Shown here: piece after piece, positions 18,001 to 25,363 of the stretch | How positions within the stretch are numbered: the first letter of the stretch is position 1 | Layout: each line of letters begins with the position of its first letter | NCBI GenBank assembly: GCA_964606895.1 | Contig: CAZSHX010000057.1 | Span: forward strand, 1 to 31,862 | Reading direction: 5' to 3' | Origin: CAZSHX01 sp964606895 | GTDB taxonomy: Bacteria > Bacteroidota > Ignavibacteria > Kapaibacteriales > UBA2268 | Length of the DNA: 31,862 nucleotides | The notes under the pieces: generated by a model | Database searches by the model: none | Told to the model about the DNA's origin: nothing | The model's input: the letters and a program-made list of their open reading frames with translations, nothing else | Program-made: the position numbers and the translations under genes

Positions 18001-20152
18001 TGTCTTGCGTGTACCACTGTTTATAGCCTTTGCCCATCCAGCAGACTAACATTTGACGCATTAACAGAGAATCGTTAGCTCTAATCCAGTCATGTAAATG
18101 CTTCAATTCCATTCTTGTTGACAGCATCCCTTTGTAAATCCTTGTTGAATCTACATGCATATATTTAGCCAAAGTATCTTTGTGAAAACCTTTGTCTAAA
18201 CCAGTAGGGTCATATCCGTTTTCTTCTTTAGAAACCAAAAAATCGCTGCCTAAAAATACACTTTTTAAAGAATCTTCATTGAAATTATTCAAATTTGGAT
18301 AGTTATCTATTATTCCTAAAAATGTACCCGAACCAATGACAGCATTCATCTCACCGGAACCTTCTCTATCATAGACAAATCCCTTGGCTCCCATTAAAAT
18401 TTGTTGTGAGGTAATAGCTCGGATTTCTTCCCCTGTTTTGGGTCGAAACATATTGTTCTTTATGTAACAGAGTGTCGTATTGGGAATAAAATTTGTACCC
18501 CAATTACTGCCGATAAAAGGTTCAGCCCACCATATTTTATTCAAATAGGCGAAATTGTATTTGCCGGATACAAATAACTCATACATCAAGTTTTCAAGAT
18601 AACCTTGAAACGATGATTTTCCATATAAATAATAGAGTGCATTAGTATAATTATTTATGTTAATGGTATTTTTTATGCTTTGAATTGTTTCGTTATTTCT
18701 TAGAAAAGTTTCGTAGCCTGAGGAATTAGTATCAATTTCAGAATTGCCTTCATATCCGGGTCCAATTCCAAGAGTAAACTGGTAATCATTAATTTTATTT
18801 GAATCGTTATCATTATAAAGAAATGGAACGGAAGTTTTTGGAGATGGCGAAGTAATATTTACCCATCTTTCAGGACTTCGTACATAATGAAAATACTGTT
18901 CAGACAGAACTCCACCATCTTCTGTTATTCCAACATTACCAATTAATTTATTAAAATATCTATGTGCCGCAAACCAAGACGGATTATATTCGTCCCTTAT
19001 GTAATACCGAAAGGTTTTTATTCCTCTCGTTGCAGAAGAGTTCATTAACGTTAAATCCGCTTGAATGCTGTCATGCATGCTCTTGTCATAACCTCCGAAA
19101 AACAAACGCCTCGCATTAAATGTCTCTATCCTGACCCAATCCAGATTTATTGAGCAATGGCCTAAATATGTTATTTCTGGTTTAAGGGAATCATAAGGAT
19201 AAGATACTTCAACCATATTTGGTGGAACATTTCTTTCGCAAACAAAAAAAGAGGAAATTACTATTTCATTAGTACCGACTGGTAACATTTTCAATGTGAT
19301 AAAAAATTCATCCGGTTTGGTCATTGAAGAGTCCAGTTTTCTTGCACGTCCACGATTTGTTCCGTTAGTACTTATTATCTGATAACTACCATTTTGATTA
19401 GGATTTGGTAAACTATCAAAGTGAATATATTCTGAAGAATTAGGTGAATTAATAAAGTGTTTAATTTTTATTTTCAAAACACTATCGTTACCTATTCTTG
19501 CATCATTAGCAAAAGATCGGCTTAATTTAACTGTGATATAAAATCTTGTTCCATTACAAGAATCGCCGTATTTATGATCTATTCCCGTGTTAACATTAGT
19601 CAATTTATGAACCGACAAATCTGATTTTGACGGCCAAGGTTCAGCCATTATTAAAGAGTTAATATAAGAGCCTGAACTATCGAGCCATAACTTTGAATCG
19701 GTTGAAGAAATTGTGATATTGGGATTAATATATCTAAAACCAAAAACGGGATTATTAGCATCGTTAATATTAGTATTAAATGATGGTGGATCGGTTGTAT
19801 CAATTTTCAAATTAGCTTCCCATTGCATAGCCATTGATTGCATAGCTCCAGTATCTGATGACTCAATAGCCCAAATTCCGTCAATGCCTCTGATTATTTG
19901 GGCATTATTGCAGATTTTATTAAAATCAATGGGAAAGCTTTGATGAACTTGATTCATTTTCATCGCCTCACTAATTGCCCGACTTCCGCCCCAGTGCCAG
20001 CCTAAGAGAAATTTAGAATCTTTAAAATAGCCTGAATCCCCGGAAATGTAATAACGTGTATTACCTTTAAAATTAAAAGAATCTTGGACAGGTTCGCTTT
20101 GTCCTAATAGAACAAATGGAAAAAATAGTAAAGATAAAATAAGTGCTTTCAT
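15083..20152 (-). CDS. Very large secreted T9SS cargo protein of unknown function
   Basis: The frame extends to a GTG at 20173 that overlaps the previous stop, but the ATG at 20152 is the better start: it has AGAAGGA upstream and begins a clean signal peptide (MKALILSLLFFPFVLLGQSE). That gives 1689 aa. The C-terminal 85 or so residues are a type A sorting domain (SLFPNPADENVYTTAYLP ... IIKVFSSLGFELFRQEVKSGD ... YPQGAYFIRAEE). Between them are long, Ser/Asn/Tyr-rich, probably beta-structured regions, including segments such as NAVYYRRSLPVQ, AYYNGKIRYDW and SQIYYTRLNRDTSG that look like propeller strands. I find no catalytic motif and give no function. It is the second gene of a pair with the WD40-type cargo, 17 bp apart. 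Confidence 0.85.
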   Translation of the reverse strand: MKALILSLLFFPFVLLGQSEPVQDSFNFKGNTRYYISGDSGYFKDSKFLLGWHWGGSRAISEAMKMNQVHQSFPIDFNKICNNAQIIRGIDGIWAIESSDTGAMQSMAMQWEANLKIDTTDPPSFNTNINDANNPVFGFRYINPNITISSTDSKLWLDSSGSYINSLIMAEPWPSKSDLSVHKLTNVNTGIDHKYGDSCNGTRFYITVKLSRSFANDARIGNDSVLKIKIKHFINSPNSSEYIHFDSLPNPNQNGSYQIISTNGTNRGRARKLDSSMTKPDEFFITLKMLPVGTNEIVISSFFVCERNVPPNMVEVSYPYDSLKPEITYLGHCSINLDWVRIETFNARRLFFGGYDKSMHDSIQADLTLMNSSATRGIKTFRYYIRDEYNPSWFAAHRYFNKLIGNVGITEDGGVLSEQYFHYVRSPERWVNITSPSPKTSVPFLYNDNDSNKINDYQFTLGIGPGYEGNSEIDTNSSGYETFLRNNETIQSIKNTININNYTNALYYLYGKSSFQGYLENLMYELFVSGKYNFAYLNKIWWAEPFIGSNWGTNFIPNTTLCYIKNNMFRPKTGEEIRAITSQQILMGAKGFVYDREGSGEMNAVIGSGTFLGIIDNYPNLNNFNEDSLKSVFLGSDFLVSKEENGYDPTGLDKGFHKDTLAKYMHVDSTRIYKGMLSTRMELKHLHDWIRANDSLLMRQMLVCWMGKGYKQWYTQDTTNFHQDTIMKNFILMDSNFLRTRPINRMKFFYQSPPLEGYVGKYFEPWDSVFIDLSILRDSSDNNLSGNSWMLGVQNRRSSPLLWDTASSSIKFYATYELEQKAKYGGYTIDNVLHPANWWQSQLWSQGGAREITIPFNYKPVDTTEYCLLRIRDVGFGTSLDTDTSAWWFREPFRQRIDTIIGQDRSICLKLRAGEGRMIKIDVIHPGRARGDLSHSNQSKLTCFPILNAQGIATDSSRYHLVYFKPVSPGSEKNAVYYRRSLPVQKDSPRENIEWEPEICASCRIGEIDSLSCDYPSIVVRKINPNSSMVFVVYSCRDDPSVVGISKIVETKYPINNDIIVLPQDGAIIAYYNGKIRYDWGNPVVNANGGSGNYYAWSDSLNGITVGWKPLMSSSFALIDKSYIQQGSIFQGPTPYFSKHPSLNTYSYIVDNVDTSEKNCAVVWQEKPNSLVLKSQIYYTRLNRDTSGIHYYLPQFFVNSTDTVITNSSVDIACLSCDQTLFNKENCFPVIQRSLERYRIVPQIPRGIPNRRDRVFWQSESNPFSSILINRSINLRDSFHIPIRWSVYPITEIKYTGYNLSQPCIEQGISIGNRNSSNGNDILLNFVCSPLNSGSSLNDMSILQLPFTYTSSVTRDSIISHDLDLQIIGKGYFPHLAKNYKPNYEENNIWKNRRVYSADMLLPPLILSSAKNFYRKDDNFISISGFFGFKSNLYYYRINPPKIDGNEVGLYLPYTLLVDTLYGNSYEQFSTDTLKSEWFKVENSIELQFKCHGYDTTKAKMKIEKRNYGISAEVQLPNSTPDSLSVLRSYTLVNGQGEDYRLIFVNYDSLAYYSEEGFLDDLFSRDTLYSKNSVEIENIIDLNSQYHRDRKDLGISLSLFPNPADENVYTTAYLPLSAFTGRSQHQMIIKVFSSLGFELFRQEVKSGDTISIPTKDYPQGAYFIRAEEKADDYTIDVLPAKVQGFVIKR

Positions 20153-20169
20153 TGTTTTTTTTCCTTCTC

Positions 20170-21456
20170 TCACTTAATTTTAATTAGTTTATAAGTTTTT
20201 AGGTAATTTGAGGATTGAATCCTACAAAGATATGTGCCGTCGGCTAAACTTGATAAATCAAATGTTCTCTTATAAGTACCTGAAGTCAAAAACTCATTTA
20301 ACAGTTGATTCACTAAGTTGCCGCTTAAATCATATAATTTTATTGCTGTTACTGAATTTTGTGGTTGCTCAAATTCTATGTTTACTAATTTTGTAGCCGG
20401 GTTAGGTGTAATAATTGGATAATCATTTGAATTAAAAAGATTTTCTCTTATTCCATCCGGTTCCCATTTGGCATTAAGAAGAATCAGATTATTACTATTA
20501 AACGTTAAAATGTATTTATTGTCTTTTGTTATACCACCTATCCAAGAACCATATTCATATTGTTTTATCATTTCCTTGGTTTCTAAATCCCAAATTAGTA
20601 GTTTCAATGGGAAGATTCCAGTTATTAAAAATTTAGAATCATTTGAAAAGAATGAACTGCCAACGAAATAATCTTTAGAAATTCTCCCAGGGTATAAAGT
20701 ATAAACCAATGTTCCAGTTTTAGAGTCCCAAATTTTTGCTGTTGAATCTGACTCAGCAGTTGCGATATATTTTCCATCAGGACTCATTTGCATATCATGG
20801 ACCTTAATATAATTATTTGCTATTGATTGTTCGGATAATATTTTGAAACTGTCCAAACTCCATAACCTTAAAATATAGTACCAATCACCGTTTATATTAT
20901 TTATAGAACCAACTGTAGCTATAATCTTTTCATCATTCGAAAGGGCTAAAAAATCGGCGTCTCCTCCTTTTGTGCCGCCAAAATTATTAATCAGAGTGTA
21001 TTTATCTGAATCCCATATAAAAATATCTTTTAAATGATTTCCGGATGTAGTAAATATTTTTTTTCCGTCTTTAGAGAAGCAATGAACATTAACACCTTGG
21101 GCATCATGTTTCAACGTTGAAAGTATTAATCCAGTAGAAAAATCAACAACAAAGGCATTTCCATCCCAGCAAGCAACAACAAATTTATTGCCATCAGGAC
21201 TGAAAACAACATTATGAATATTTTCAGATGGTATGTTATAATCACGAATAAAACTACCGTTTGCTCTCGAAATAAGTTTTACACCGCCTCGAGTTGCAAT
21301 TAGAATATTATTTCCGTCCGGGGTAAATTTTGCATCGGCAAGTTCCACCCATCCGAAAGAAAGCCCAACGTCTTTTGTCCAAACTGTATCCGGTTCAGTC
21401 GCCTCCAGCTTCAAAAAAGCAGTAAAAAACAAAAATAAAATCATAAATTTTTTCAT
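20170..21456 (-). CDS. Secreted WD40-repeat protein with T9SS sorting domain
   Basis: The ATG at 21456 is chosen over an in-frame TTG at 21459 because GGAGG sits 5 bases before it. The 428-aa product has a signal peptide (MKKFMILFLFFTAFLKLEAT). It then has at least five WD40-like units: FSPDGNKFVVACWDGNAFVV, FSKDGKKIFTTSG...IFIWD, LSNDEKIIATVGS...LRLWS, MSPDGKYIATAESDSTAKIW and FFSNDSKFLITG...LLIWD. The last 75 or so residues are a type A sorting domain (TPNPATKLVNIEFEQPQ ... IKLYDLSGNLVNQ ... DGTYLCRIQSSNYLKTYKL). It is probably a surface-attached or released binding propeller. The stop lies 17 bp before the start of the giant cargo gene. A structured RNA with a terminator precedes it. Confidence 0.88.
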   Translation of the reverse strand: MKKFMILFLFFTAFLKLEATEPDTVWTKDVGLSFGWVELADAKFTPDGNNILIATRGGVKLISRANGSFIRDYNIPSENIHNVVFSPDGNKFVVACWDGNAFVVDFSTGLILSTLKHDAQGVNVHCFSKDGKKIFTTSGNHLKDIFIWDSDKYTLINNFGGTKGGDADFLALSNDEKIIATVGSINNINGDWYYILRLWSLDSFKILSEQSIANNYIKVHDMQMSPDGKYIATAESDSTAKIWDSKTGTLVYTLYPGRISKDYFVGSSFFSNDSKFLITGIFPLKLLIWDLETKEMIKQYEYGSWIGGITKDNKYILTFNSNNLILLNAKWEPDGIRENLFNSNDYPIITPNPATKLVNIEFEQPQNSVTAIKLYDLSGNLVNQLLNEFLTSGTYKRTFDLSSLADGTYLCRIQSSNYLKTYKLIKIK

Positions 21457-21499
21457 CAAATCCTCCGAAAAATATTAAAATCAATAAACTAATTTTCAA

Positions 21500-21527
21500 A
21501 ACAAAAAGGGCATACCCACATACGCCC
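21500..21527 (-). terminator. Intrinsic terminator abutting the structured RNA, upstream of the WD40 gene
   Basis: On the minus strand GGGCGTA (21527-21521) pairs with TATGCCC (21514-21508), with one G-U pair and a 6-nt loop, followed at once by TTTTTGTTTT. It lies about 45 bp upstream of the WD40 start codon and directly against the closing helix of the RNA at 21527-21635. It would end a small RNA or attenuate the downstream genes. Confidence 0.75.
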
Positions 21528-21635
21528 ATTCTTTAGGATACCGCTAAGCACCTTTCAACCAGACATATAGAATATGCCCAGTACGGGCATACTCTACTTC
21601 TGTTCGGTTGTTAAATTTAGCGGTTTTAAAGAATG
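21527..21635 (-). ncRNA. 109-nt rod-shaped structured RNA (small RNA or leader)
   Basis: On the minus strand four nested helices form one long rod. P1 is CATTCTTTA (21635-21627) with TAAAGAATG (21535-21527). P2 is ACCGCTAA (21624-21617) with TTAGCGGT (21547-21540). P3 is CAACC (21610-21606) with GGTTG (21560-21556). P4 is TAGAGTATGCCC (21596-21585) with GGGCATATTCTA (21579-21568), 12 bp with one G-U, closed by a 5-nt loop. Asymmetric internal loops lie between P2/P3 and P3/P4. A TAnnTTTG box (21645-21638) ends just before P1 and a terminator begins at its last base. The shape is 6S-like (compare the 6S-Flavo class), but I cannot confirm a family match. The alternative is a regulatory leader of the WD40/giant cargo genes. 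Confidence 0.65.
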
Positions 21636-21637
21636 AA

Positions 21638-21645
21638 CAAAAGTA
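21638..21645 (-). promoter_or_regulatory. Candidate -7 promoter box of the structured RNA
   Basis: TACTTTTG on the minus strand matches TAnnTTTG and ends 2 nt before the P1 helix of the rod-shaped RNA, so the predicted start coincides with the 5' end of the fold. A small hairpin GTAAGA/TCTTAC (21658-21643) overlaps it. A well-placed -33 TTG is not obvious. Confidence 0.45.
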
Positions 21646-21804
21646 AGATTATTCTTACAATTTATATTTTAGTGTAAATTTTCTCTATAAAGATACCTGT
21701 AACAATTAAATAAATTTTTCAATGATTAAAATAACTATAATTTTCCAAACAAGCAAGTTATATTTATCTGGTTTCAAAGGTAATACTTTTAAATCAAAAA
21801 AACT

Positions 21805-21834
21805 AAAAAAGGCAAACCCGAAGATTTGCCTTTT
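21805..21834 (-). terminator. Terminator of the gcvPA-S9 peptidase operon
   Basis: On the minus strand AAAAGGCAAA (21834-21825) pairs perfectly with TTTGCCTTTT (21816-21807) around an 8-nt loop, and the T-run continues to 21805. It lies 24 bp past the stop of the small TPR-like gene and isolates the operon from the RNA/WD40 unit. The stretch 21660-21804 is AT-rich with no gene visible. Confidence 0.85.
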
Positions 21835-21857
21835 AAAATATTGAATCGTGAATTTTT

Positions 21858-22019
21858 TTACAAAATTATGTCTTCAAAGTCATTCAAAGCGGCAAGACCT
21901 CTTAGAGCATAGCGGTCGTCGGGGTCCAGCTCCAATGCTTTTTTATATGCAAGTCTGCCTTCGTGTTTTTTGCAAATGTCGGTTTTCTTTTGAATCATGA
22001 TTTTTTTTGGAAATAGCAT
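21858..22019 (-). CDS. Small TPR-like protein (46-53 aa)
   Basis: The frame begins at the ATG at 22019 (53 aa), 11 bp after the S9 peptidase stop, or at an ATG at 21998 (46 aa). Its core, AYKKALELDPDDRYALRGLA, is the second helix of a TPR unit plus the start of the next, followed by ALNDFEDIIL and a stop. Neither start has a good ribosome-binding site. It may be a real mini-protein translated by coupling, or the remaining 3' end of a decayed TPR gene. The terminator follows directly after it. Confidence 0.4.
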   Translation of the reverse strand: MLFPKKIMIQKKTDICKKHEGRLAYKKALELDPDDRYALRGLAALNDFEDIIL

Positions 22020-22030
22020 GAAATAATTAC

Positions 22031-24319
22031 TTATTTTTTCTTGCAGTAAGTATCAAGAAAATCGAAGAACTCTCTGTACCAGAAAATTTGATTTTGTGGT
22101 TTCAATATCCAGTGATTCTCTTCAGGAAAAACTATAAGTTTTGAAGGAATTTTCTTAACCTGAGCAAGAGTAAAAGCTTCAAGACTTTGTGTGAATGGTA
22201 CGCGGTAATCTTTTTCCCCGGTAGTGATTAGAATTGGTGTATCCCAGTTATTAGCAAATTCGTGAGGTGAATTTTCTTTGTAAAAAGATTTGTTTTTCTT
22301 TTCCCAGTATGGTCCGCCAAATTCCCAATTAGGGAACCACAACTCTTCAGTTGAACCATATTTGCTCACCATATCAAATACTCCGCAATGGGACACAAAC
22401 GCCTTGAAACGTTTTTCGTGATTGCCTTCGAGCCAGAAGGTAGCATAACCGCCTGCACTTGCACCAACTGCCGCCATAGCATCTTTGTTGATATAAGGTT
22501 CTTTAGCCATTTCGTCAGTTGCTTTTAAAATATCTTCCATTGGTTTACCGCCCCAATCCTTACTAATAGCATCATTCCACTCCTGACCAAATCCCGGCAC
22601 TCCTCTTCTGTTCGGAGCAACAACAACATAACCATGAGAAGCAATTAAATATAAGTTCCAGCGAAGACTGAAATATTGTGATATTGTTGATTGCGGACCG
22701 CCCTGGCAGTATGTTATCATTGGGTATTTTTTTGTAGAATCGAAATCGGGAGGATAGATAATCCATGAATGGAAATTTTTCCCACCACTTCCCTTGAACC
22801 ATCTTTCTTTTATAATTGCAGGTTTCATGAAAGAAAGCTGTGCATCGTTTTCAAAAGTAATCGGTTTGGCTTCTCCACCAATTGTTGGAACAGTATAAAG
22901 TTCGTGAGGTCTTAGCATATTTCTTCTGCCGGCAATAATTGTATTCCCGTCGGGAGTAATATCAATTCCGCCGTCATAATTATTCCAGCCCTTAGTGATT
23001 ACTTTCCACTTTCCTTCAATAGTCATATTGTAAATCTGAACAACAGGTCCTTCCTCAGCAGAAAAATATAAAGATTTTGAATCGGGTGCCCAAATCATTT
23101 CACCAACCCATTGGTCTAAAGTTGCGGAAATATCTTTGATGATTCCGGTTGCTCTGTCCATAAGCATAAGTCTGAATTTATCGGACTCAAACCCTTCTCT
23201 TGCCTGAGATTTGAAGGCAAGGTATTTGCCGTCCGGAGAATAAAGAGGAGCATTTTCGGCACCTTTCATTTCCTTGGTGATATTCTTTGTTTCACCGGAA
23301 GCAATATTGATAACAAAAATATCATTGTTTGTAGTTTGTACATAATTGTCAACTTTTTTGGAAGTATAAGCAATTTCTTTTGAATCGGGCGACCAGCAAA
23401 TATCGGAAGATTCTCCGAAGGGTTTAACAGGGCATTCGTAAGGTTCTTTTTTCATTAAATCCAGAGGTCCGGTGCCGTCCACCTGAACAATAAACAAATG
23501 TTCAAAATTTTCGTCTTCCCAACTGTCCCAATGCCTTACCGGAAGCGAAGTATAGACTCTCGCATTGATTTTGCTTAAATCAGGATATTTTTCAAAAATA
23601 GTTTTATTTACTTTCACTTCGGAAGTAAAAGAAAACCATTTTCCATTGGGTGACCATTGTATATTTGCTACACCACCGGCTATATTAGTTACTTCTTGAT
23701 AATTTTTTCCGTTTGTGTCAATAGTACAAATTTGTGGAGTGCCTGATCGTGTAGATATAAAAGCAATCTTATCACTTTTAGGACTCCATATTGGTTCATA
23801 TTCATTTGAATTTTGGTCGTCAGTAAGTTTTTTTCTTTCCCCGGTTTTTAATGAAATTAGAATCAAATCCTTGTTGGTTTTATTGTCTTCGATTGAAGGG
23901 GTTCCAAGAGTATAAACAGCGAAATCTCCGTTAGGAGAAATTTTTGCACCCGAAACTTTCTTCAACATCATCATTATTTCAGCGCTAAAGAGCATTCCAT
24001 TCTGCTGTGGTGGATTGTTTAATTTATTATTATAATAGGTTCCTGAATCAGATATAAACTTGTTAAGTGAATCAAGGACAATCTTTTGAATTTGATCTTT
24101 TGACATCTTGTCAAAAAAATCAGGGTTATGATTATTAAGAAAAAATGGTAAATATTTCATTTGATCCGGATTCAAATTTTGAAAAACCTCATCCAAAGCT
24201 TTCTGTTGTTGGGAAACCTCAGGTGGTGAAAACTGTGGTTTTGTTTCACCTTGAGAAAAAAGATTATTAATTCCCATTATTCCTATTACGGTTATAAATA
24301 TTATCATTCTGTAAATCAT
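22031..24319 (-). CDS. S9 family (prolyl oligopeptidase-type) peptidase, exported
   Basis: This 762-aa serine peptidase has a signal peptide (MIYRMIIFITVIGIMGINNL, then FSQG) and so acts in the periplasm or outside. An unusual Gln/Asn-rich N-terminal region of about 100 residues follows. Next comes a PD40/TolB-type beta-propeller with WSPKSDKIAFISTRSG, WSPNGKWFSFTSE, WSPDSKEIAYTS, YSPDGKYLAFKS and WAPDSKSLYFSAE. The alpha/beta hydrolase domain has Ser621 in GASAGGYAT, Asp704 in GEKDYRVP and His736 in EENHWIL, a complete triad. The family (DPP-/acylaminoacyl-peptidase-like) releases short peptides from N-termini. The ATG at 24319 is preceded by AGAGGT. Confidence 0.93.
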   Translation of the reverse strand: MIYRMIIFITVIGIMGINNLFSQGETKPQFSPPEVSQQQKALDEVFQNLNPDQMKYLPFFLNNHNPDFFDKMSKDQIQKIVLDSLNKFISDSGTYYNNKLNNPPQQNGMLFSAEIMMMLKKVSGAKISPNGDFAVYTLGTPSIEDNKTNKDLILISLKTGERKKLTDDQNSNEYEPIWSPKSDKIAFISTRSGTPQICTIDTNGKNYQEVTNIAGGVANIQWSPNGKWFSFTSEVKVNKTIFEKYPDLSKINARVYTSLPVRHWDSWEDENFEHLFIVQVDGTGPLDLMKKEPYECPVKPFGESSDICWSPDSKEIAYTSKKVDNYVQTTNNDIFVINIASGETKNITKEMKGAENAPLYSPDGKYLAFKSQAREGFESDKFRLMLMDRATGIIKDISATLDQWVGEMIWAPDSKSLYFSAEEGPVVQIYNMTIEGKWKVITKGWNNYDGGIDITPDGNTIIAGRRNMLRPHELYTVPTIGGEAKPITFENDAQLSFMKPAIIKERWFKGSGGKNFHSWIIYPPDFDSTKKYPMITYCQGGPQSTISQYFSLRWNLYLIASHGYVVVAPNRRGVPGFGQEWNDAISKDWGGKPMEDILKATDEMAKEPYINKDAMAAVGASAGGYATFWLEGNHEKRFKAFVSHCGVFDMVSKYGSTEELWFPNWEFGGPYWEKKNKSFYKENSPHEFANNWDTPILITTGEKDYRVPFTQSLEAFTLAQVKKIPSKLIVFPEENHWILKPQNQIFWYREFFDFLDTYCKKK

Positions 24320-24350
24320 TAGTACCTCTATTATATTTTTATAAAATTAT

Positions 24351-24932
24351 TTACCATATTTTATACGAAAATGTTAAGTTCGTTCCACCCAAATAATTGG
24401 GAGTAAATCCGAGTGAAAATTTATCATCAACATTAAAATCAAAAAGATGAGCATCCGTATAACAATCAACTGCGGCAACGACATACACAGCAAGCAGATA
24501 GAATGCCGACATATCCCGATTATCCCGATAATTCTCCCTATAAAGTTTCTCAATGAAAATACTTGCATCATTAGGATTTTTTGCTTTCAGAGAATTAACC
24601 AGATCACTCTTTTGAGTAAACTTCTTATTGTAATCAACTATCATGTAAGTAAGAAATCCGCAAGCACCGGTAACTAAGGGAGCTTTCCAATAAGCCTCAA
24701 CATATAGTTGTCCCCAACCGGGAAAAACAAAAGAACGTAAAGCCGCTCCCATCGGAGATTTTTGCATTTCGAATTTTTTGATTTTTATTTTCGAAGTTTT
24801 CATCGAATCGTTTATTGGAGGCGGCATCAGGGCATTAGATTGCTTACTTTTTTGCAAAGTATCTGTTTGACTTAATGAAATAATCGGAAAAAAGCAGAAT
24901 AAGATAACACAATATATTATAGCTTTTTTCAT
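24351..24932 (-). CDS. DUF5683 domain envelope protein
   Basis: The 193-aa protein has a signal-like N-terminus (MKKAIIYCVILFCFFPIISL, then SQ). It also has the conserved DUF5683 features: RSFVFPGWGQLYVEAYWKAP, a hydrophobic segment GACGFLTYMIVDY, YRENYRDNRDMSAFYLLAVY and VDCYTDAHLFDFNVDDKFS. The family is found in Bacteroidota and Chlorobiota and its function is unknown; the hydrophobic segments suggest membrane association. The gene is 29 bp after ridA and 31 bp before the S9 peptidase, consistent with one transcript. Confidence 0.85.
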   Translation of the reverse strand: MKKAIIYCVILFCFFPIISLSQTDTLQKSKQSNALMPPPINDSMKTSKIKIKKFEMQKSPMGAALRSFVFPGWGQLYVEAYWKAPLVTGACGFLTYMIVDYNKKFTQKSDLVNSLKAKNPNDASIFIEKLYRENYRDNRDMSAFYLLAVYVVAAVDCYTDAHLFDFNVDDKFSLGFTPNYLGGTNLTFSYKIW

Positions 24933-24961
24933 TTGATTGATTAATCAGAAATTAATAAATT

Positions 24962-25345
24962 TTATAATTCAAGCACTGCTATTGCTTCAATTTCAATCAA
25001 TGAACCCTTGGGAAGTTTCGGAGATTCCAATGTTGCCCTTGCTGGTTTGGATTCACCAAAGTACTCAGAATATACTTCATTCATTTTAACAAACTCATTT
25101 AAATCAGTCATATAGACAGTTGTCTTAACCACATTGTTGAAAGTTAATCCTGATTCGTCAAGGATTGCTTTAATATTTTCACATGCCTGTCGGGTCTGGG
25201 ATTCAATTGTATCGCCAGCAATACTTCCATCCGGTTTAAGACCGATTTGTCCTGAAATAAATAAAAAGCTTCCAACTGCCAAAATCCCTTGGGAATATGG
25301 TCCGATGGGTGCAGGAGCTAAATTTGTGAGAACTGGTTTTTTCAT
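24962..25345 (-). CDS. ridA: RidA family enamine/imine deaminase
   Basis: RidA hydrolyses reactive 2-aminoacrylate-type enamine/imine intermediates released by PLP enzymes. The 127-aa protein, counted from the ATG at 25345, has the PIGPYSQG motif (13-20), SGQIGLKPDG (31-40) and the substrate-binding Arg103 in PARATLESPKLPKGSLIEIE. An in-frame TTG at 25354 would add three residues; the ATG is preferred. It follows the ROK kinase by 18 bp. Confidence 0.94.
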   Translation of the reverse strand: MKKPVLTNLAPAPIGPYSQGILAVGSFLFISGQIGLKPDGSIAGDTIESQTRQACENIKAILDESGLTFNNVVKTTVYMTDLNEFVKMNEVYSEYFGESKPARATLESPKLPKGSLIEIEAIAVLEL

Positions 25346-25363
25346 AATTTTCAATCTATAATG

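Noticed and set aside
20153..20173. GTG start of the giant T9SS gene overlapping the WD40 stop
   Set aside because: The ATG at 20152 has an AGAAGGA ribosome-binding site and starts a clean signal peptide; the GTG would add MREGKKT before it.
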